DNA from: Clavulina sp. PMI_390
Lineage: Eukaryota > Basidiomycota > Agaricomycetes > Cantharellales > Hydnaceae
NCBI GenBank assembly: GCA_015039315.1
Contig: WIDE01000049.1
Span: forward strand, 37,516-101,515
Direction of reading: 5' to 3'
Length of the DNA: 64,000 nt
The notes under the pieces were generated by a model, which did no database searches, was not told where the DNA came from, and saw only the letters and a list, made by a program, of their open reading frames with translations. The position numbers and the translations under genes are program-made. How positions within the stretch are numbered: the stretch's first letter is position 1; every line of letters starts with the position of its first letter. This document shows positions 58,506-64,000 of this stretch, one piece after another.

Positions 58506-59574
58506 GATGCTGAATAACCTGGATTTTGATGTGGTATATGCTCTACACACAGCAAGGGACGGCCTATGATCAACCCCTCGGTTGCTCCTCCGACCACACC
58601 ACCCTCAGCCGCAGGCGCACGGTGAAGGTGGTCAACTTATTCCTTATTATTTTCATTCGTCTTTAATCCCCTACTTCGATCTCTTGCTGTAGACATTACC
58701 TCCTTGAACTGTACGTATACGTCGCGTCTCTGGCATGAGAGCAGAGAGGACTCTTCTGTTACGCACAGACCAATAATGAGAGAAATCCCTTCAGCGTCAC
58801 CACTGAGAGCCATGGAGGCGCGAGGCAGTTGCTTGCTCATCCACGAGGGTTCCAGTACATGGCTATCGAAGCCCTTGATCCTGATGAGGCCGTGGAGAAT
58901 AGAGAATACTCAAATGACTCAGCAACCCCCAGGTGTCTCACAATCCCGCATTCACCTAGAGATAAATTGCAATGCTGGCAACATCTTACTCAGCGACATG
59001 AGCAACACCAGCAAGACGGTGTGGCGCATCTCATACCATGCATCGTGGGAACCAGGTCACGAACACTCAGCAACAAACGGCTCTCCCTTTGAAACAAGGA
59101 ACCGGCTAGTTCACAGCACTTCAATTCTCGATGACAATCACCCTCATTCGGGCATAGAGAGAGAGATACCCTGCCTAACACTCAAGTGCATGCATTCGAG
59201 ATCCAGAATGGATTGGTGTCGTGTGGACATTTCGCGAATTTCCACCTCTGACACTCCGAGACATCTTCACGAAGGGTCGAGTCCTCACTTTCTCGCTTAC
59301 TGTGTGGGGAACACGGCCTAGATCCTTACGCCCGCGGCCCATCAGCCCTCCATCATACTCCTAGGCAACTTGAGACACCGCGTTTTAGTCATCCAGTGGA
59401 GGCCATCCCATCCTCCCACCTCCACACGACGATGACCAACTTGTGAGCTTCAACCACAGCGTACACGTCTTCATATCTGCCCGGATATCGTATATAAGTC
59501 ATAAGACTCCTTTGTGTGCAGCCCGTCCCCCTCCTACCAAGCATCCTCCCCCTTGAGCCAGCAAAATCACTCCC
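58506..59574. other. Spacer with one long unassigned open frame; promoter of copy 4
   Basis: A plus-strand frame stays open from 58704 to 59321 (over 200 codons, with segments such as LEINCNAGNILLSDMSNTSK), which is long for chance. However, it begins at a TTG, has no ATG near its 5' end and no recognisable motif. It may be an exon of an unknown gene or a remnant. A TATATAAG element at 59491-59498 lies about 80 bp before the ATG at 59575 and is the likely TATA box of copy 4. Confidence 0.4.
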
Positions 59575-61212
59575 ATGTCTGCGAGAACTCAAGTCAGCAG
59601 AACCCCTCCATCTCATATCTCATAGCCCTAAATCTCTCGTCCTCTAGCGTGCCCTCGTCTTTGATGGTGTCGGAAAGACCAAAATTATCACCTCGAAAGC
59701 CTACCCATCGCTCTCTGCTAACGACGTTATCATCAAGGTCAAGGCAGTCACGCTGAACCCAACTGACTGGGCGGTATGATTGATCTTCATCAATATGCGC
59801 GCATATTAACTGATTTATGTTCCCTTCCGCCTTGTTACGGTGGTCCTGTTTAGCATCTTGATGGTTATATGGGTCCACTCCCCGCAGGTGCATCACTCGG
59901 CTCTGACTTTGCAGGTGACATTGTAGAAGTCGGTAGCGAAGCCCAGAACAAGGCATGTTCTTCCCCAACGACACTACAGTGTGTGTCAATTTCTGACGGC
60001 TAGGCGGTGCTCCGCACCTGCTCCTCTAGGGTTTCAAAATTGGGGATGCTGTCGCCGGCTTTACTCGTGGTGGTTCCATCGACGAGCAGAACGGAAGCTT
60101 CCAAGGTATATTGCAATCTCAGTCTGAGCATGTATTACGAACCACTCATCGATATTGTTTGTCCAGAGTACATCAAGATGCCAGCCGAGTTGGTAGGTAC
60201 CCTGACATGCGATACCCTATTCATCGACTATTGCTAAGCCTTTCCTTCGTAGGTCTGGCATAAACCCTCTTCTCTTCCATATGAAGATGCTTCCAGCATG
60301 GGTGGAATCGCTCTCTCCACAGCTGTGTATAGCCTGATCTCCCAGCTTGGCCTACCCAAGCCTTGGGAACCTAAACCAGAGAAAGTTGCACCGGTAAGTC
60401 TCCTTCATTTATTATTAGATAGGATTAACGCTGATTAAGGGCTATACTTTGTTGTTGATTTCGCCAAAAGATTCTGATCTGGGCAGGATCGACATCAGTT
60501 GGGCTTTACGCCATCAGCCTCGCAAAGATGTGCGATGAACGTATTCCAGTTATTACCACTGCGTCTCCCCATAGCTTCGACCTTGTGAAGTCTCGGGGTG
60601 CTGATGTTGTCTTCGACTACAAGGACCCAGAGGTTAGCCAAAAGATCAAGGCTTGGTTGGAGCAGAATGGCCACTCGGAGGGTATCTTGAGCGGCTTGGA
60701 TTGTATCAGCGCACACGGTTAGTTCCTCGGCTCAAATTATACGGCCTTGGAAACTCATTCATAGAACTAGGCTCGACCGAACTTGCCACTGAGGCGATGA
60801 ACGGTGGAGTATTGAATGTGCTACGTAGGTCGATTCTTGCACTCTCAAGGGCTTTTACTGAGAGGATATTTGATTTATCTAGTTCCAGTGTCCACTGAGG
60901 ACGGAAAGTCTTGGTCAAACAGTGTGGACGTACGCTTCATGTTGATATACTCAGTCTTGGATCCTAAGAACGAAAGAGACTTCGCTGACATGTCCGAGTG
61001 GTAAGTTAACAGTTCGATTGTAAAGTGTTCTGTCTGATAACTGTGTCTTATTCAGGAACCGACGCCTTCCATCACTAATCACTGAGAAGAACTTCGTGAA
61101 TGCCAACCCAATGGAAGTCACAGTATCGGAAGGATTGGAGGGCATACCGGCTGGCCTCGACAAACTCCGTTCCGGAAAGGTTTCAGGAACGAAATTGGCG
61201 TACGTTTTCTGA
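59575..61212 (+). CDS. Zinc-less medium-chain dehydrogenase/enoyl-reductase-like, tandem copy 4
   Basis: Exon 1 (59575-59592) encodes MSARTQ, and the second exon starts at 59648 with RALVFDGVGKTKIITSKAYP. The series continues VIIKVKAVTLNPTDWA, HLDGYMGPLPAGASLGSDFA then GDIVEVGSEAQNK, AGFTRGGSIDEQNGSFQ, KMPAEL, IWHKPSSLPYEDASSMGG, WAGSTSVGLYAISLAKMCDE, ASPHSFDLVKSRGADVVF, STELATEAMNGGVLNVL, KSWSNSVDVRFMLIYSVLDP and SLITEKNFVNANPMEVT, ending LAYVF at 61210-61212. It has SNSVDV where the others have PNGVDV, and the last exon carries one extra codon pair (VTVSEGLEG). It is separated from copy 3 by the Zn2Cys6 gene, so either that gene was inserted into the array or this copy was duplicated across it. 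The frame is intact. Confidence 0.9.
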
Positions 61213-61499
61213 TACTGGACCGTGCCTATCATCTGCGGCCGTATATGTCACCGCGTGAGGTATTGAGTTCCGAATCCCATTGATATCAACCTCAACACAG
61301 TCATTGTACATGTAAGATACGTGTTTTACCATGGGTTGTATTTCCATCGGTTTCTGTACATTTATGGAAACCCAATATTATACAAGCACAATTTTGATCA
61401 GAGGACAAATACGAATGTTTGGTGACGATGCACTTAACAACATCAGCTAAATGTGATGAGAAGGATGTGGTAAGCCAGGAGCAGACCGAGTTCTGTCGA
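61213..61499. other. Intergenic region between converging genes
   Basis: The region holds the 3' UTRs of dehydrogenase copy 4 and GMC gene 2. Open frames crossing it from either side are antisense to the GMC C-terminal exons and are not genes. Confidence 0.5.
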
Positions 61500-64000
61500 T
61501 CAGGCGGAAAGATCCCTCTCTGCCCTAAGGATATCGGCGACTGGAGAGAGGACAAAGAGGTTTTAGAAATCCGCCTGATCAGAAAACTCACTGACGACCA
61601 CTTACGTTGTTCTCCGATGGCGTATGCAGTGGCTATAATGGTACCCACAATCAGTTACTCGTCAATCAATCGGAGGCTGAATCATTCTGGAACCGAGATA
61701 TGTACCTTGCATGTGCCCAGAAATGTGCAGGGGAATAATGGAGAGATCGCACACACGAAGGTTCTTAGTGCCGTATACCTAGGGTTGAGCCAATCATTCA
61801 GCCAAGGTATCTATGGGGGATCAGAATCAACATGAAGCATCAGGGAAGCCGACCTTGAGAGACGCATCGACAACTCCGCCTTTGTCACGGGGGGCCATTG
61901 AACACGATCCAACGGTGTCTAACGGAACGAGGTGTATAGGTCGAAATATAAGCCGAAAGTAAATAAAGGTCGGTGGGTTGACAGCAACTTACGAGACATG
62001 GCCTCAACATTCGCATTAATCAACGCTAATGCGAGAGAATTTGCTGAGCAGACCTGGTCCATGCGATAACCATCTGGGATAATCTTACCTCTGAGATCAT
62101 CGTCGGTTTTCACAACTGGACCAGGAGCCAATTCTTGTACTGCGATGTACAACGTTTATCGCAGCATCTTTCAACGAACTGAACACCACGGAAATGTGAA
62201 AGAAAGCTACACACCGATGATATCCTTGAACGGGGACGTTGTAGCGAGCTTGCGTGACCACTTGTGCAATTCCACCAAGATCTCTCGATCTACCATGTCG
62301 CATCACACGATAGTGGTACGAGGCCCATTATACCATGAATAAGATGATAAGTTCGGGAGAATCATGAGTACGACCAGGTGTCAGGCGACTTTGACGCATA
62401 GATGGTTAACGCACCAAGATCGTGGTCAAACAAGTTAGGGTTGATATCCGTCGCATCGTCAGGATCTGACGACTTGATGTGCTATTTATAGCGAGGCATT
62501 ATGGAAGGAGACCGACGAATGGTAGCAGATTCATGGGAAAGGGAATGAGATGATAACCAAGACGGTTTGCACAAGACGCACAATAGATCCTCGAGAAAAT
62601 GGAAGGTTGACCGTGGCAACTAGAGTGAAGTATGTCCTTCCTGGCTCCGGCTGGTCTGCAAGGTTGGGTAGGATCAGTAGTATTCCAAAAGTTTGCGCAT
62701 GGAGATTGAAGTAAGGGGGTACTCACAATTCGGCGATGGATAGCACATGGGGGCCAGCGTGAGCTCCCCATTTACTGCCTTTGAATCCTTGAGCGCCTTC
62801 ATCTGCAATGCATACTGCTCGCTCAGACCAGGGCGATTTTTCGCTGGGTCCTTCAGGTCTTCAGCAATCTTGGCTTCTTCTGCAGCAATGAGCTGCGCAA
62901 ATCTCTCTGGCGGCACGATGTCGGCGAGATGGAGCCAAATGATGCTATTGATCTGTGTAATGAAAAGACCACGACCCTCCTTACTGCAGGTAAATAGCGC
63001 CATAGAGTCGAGGATAAGTGCCACGAATTCACCGTGTTACCCTGAATGCAGCATGACTCACTAGAGCTCGAAATGCTTCCCTGCGACAGCAGGGTCGGCT
63101 AAAAGATCCAAGGTTTCAAGGCCAAATTCCTTCGTCTTCGTCTCTGCAACAAAACATTATTGATTTTCCTTCAATTATGGCCGACAAACTCTCACCCCAG
63201 CAAGCCGCATTGAGGATGTGTTCCTGGGTGTTTTCGCCAACAGCGGGATTGTGAACTAAGGTCTTGATGCCCAAAGGCTCAATAATCTCCTTGTTCCCGA
63301 TCCCAGAAAGCTCAAGGAGGGCACATGATCGTAGTGCCCTAATTTAGGATAGAGATGAACAAATTCTCATGGTGTGAAATCATTGGTGGACATACCCAGC
63401 AGAAAGTATAACATCGCGTTTTGCTCTCACAGTGTAGACTTCACCATCATAGTTGAACTCTACGCCCCGAGCCTCTACCATAGACTCCTCCGCAGGACTA
63501 TCAAGAAGCACTCTTCTGGCCGTAGCGTTGATAAGAACTTTGAGATTGGGACGAGGTGGCGCATGGATCAGGTAGCCCTACGATGCGACTGGATTAGTTA
63601 TGGACGTGAATATGGACCAATGGTTCACGCAAGTACTCACTAGCGCACTGAACGAACGCGTGTTTGTACGAGGGTCGATTGAATTGGGAAACGTGCCAAA
63701 GCCACGGATCTTGATAACGCTTCATCAAATTCATGGTTGAAAGGGGTCAGAAATAAACTCACATCTCCACTAGCCTATTAGATGACACGGGCGAAGTAAG
63801 CGTCCTCACAAACCGAGATCGGAAAGCACAGAATAAAACCATACCGGATCAGCCACTCCTGAGATGCCAAGGTTAGCGCACGCCTATGACGATAAACAAG
63901 GACGCATGTTATCGAAGCATTCCGCAATTACCACTGAGCAACGAACTGCTTTGATTTGTTGTTCTCCGCCAGTCAAGTTGTTTGGATAACTGAGATGAAT
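61500..64000 (-). CDS. GMC family oxidoreductase 2, 5' truncated by window edge
   Basis: Exons on the minus strand run from the right edge to a stop at 61500-61502. Recognised blocks, from N to C, include LIHAPPRPNLKVLINATARR, VEFNYDGEVYTV, FTCSKEGRGLFITQINSI, KIAEDLKDPAKNRPGLSEQY, EILVELHKWSRKLATTSPF, QELAPGPVVKTDDDL, AMSHTVGSCSMAPRDKGGVV, VYGTKNLRVCDLSIIPLHIS, GHMQATAYAIGEQ and LADILRAERDLSA. They align collinearly with GMC gene 1, for example KNRPGLKEQYEQQ and VYGTKNLRVCDISVLPLHVA. The active-site His of SHTVGSC is kept, although the usual preceding Trp is Ser; the second active-site His appears to be the His of GHMQ. The N-terminal FAD motif lies beyond the window. No frame break was found, but only exons with clear matches were checked. 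Confidence 0.85.

Noticed and set aside
61301..61835. Frames of 115 and 138 codons at the end of GMC gene 2
   Set aside because: They overlap the C-terminal exons and introns of the minus-strand GMC gene and show no motif of their own.
1..64000. tRNA, rRNA or CRISPR features
   Set aside because: No cloverleaf-like segment with A/B box pattern, no rRNA block and no regularly spaced repeats were seen.

Overview
The window looks like nuclear DNA of a filamentous basidiomycete, most likely an Agaricomycete. Genes are dense in short introns (about 45-190 bp) with GT-AG borders and microexons. The content is typical of mushroom-forming fungi and their relatives: GMC oxidoreductases, F-box proteins, MYND-finger proteins, a Zn2Cys6 regulator and a chitin deacetylase. 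A Rhizoctonia-like genome is my guess from the overall style; the sequence alone does not prove it.

Layout. 1-2359 (-) is the 5' part of the RNA polymerase I second-largest subunit, cut by the left edge. 2589-6946 (+) is a tandem pair of MYND-finger genes, whose 3' flank is itself repeated. 7487-8842 (-) is an intronless F-box gene. 11478-13064 (+) is a ten-exon secreted chitin deacetylase. 15081-19872 (+) is a 1572-residue disordered protein resembling Byr4/Bfa1, the scaffold of the mitotic-exit/septation GAP. 19.9-28.0 kb is gene-poor and holds two related small genes for putative tail-anchored proteins plus weaker candidates. 27967-29400 (-) is an unknown membrane protein. 30383-33031 (-) is carnitine O-acetyltransferase, with an N-terminal presequence and a C-terminal peroxisomal signal. 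34033-37226 (+) holds two intronless genes (one unknown, one F-box). 37821-38484 (-) is ribosomal protein eL33. 39390-40238 (+) is an atypical short-chain dehydrogenase. 40506-42991 (-) is the checkpoint clamp subunit Rad9.

From 43.3 kb to the right edge lies an oxidoreductase-rich accessory block: a GMC oxidoreductase (43352-46562 +), an unknown 237-residue protein (46988-47875 -), four tandem copies of a zinc-less medium-chain dehydrogenase/enoyl-reductase-like gene (49353, 51753, 54042 and 59575, all +), a Zn2Cys6 regulator between copies 3 and 4 (56374-58505 +), and a second GMC oxidoreductase facing inward (61500 to the edge, -). The four copies share exon structure, a six-codon first exon and a TATA box 70-90 bp before the ATG. 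The block could be a metabolic or detoxification cluster with its own regulator. No polyketide, peptide or terpene synthase is visible, so a biosynthetic role is only inference.

Genes were rebuilt by hand from open frames and splice signals. Spans of the well-conserved genes should be close to correct; models for the small genes in the 20-29 kb region are tentative.
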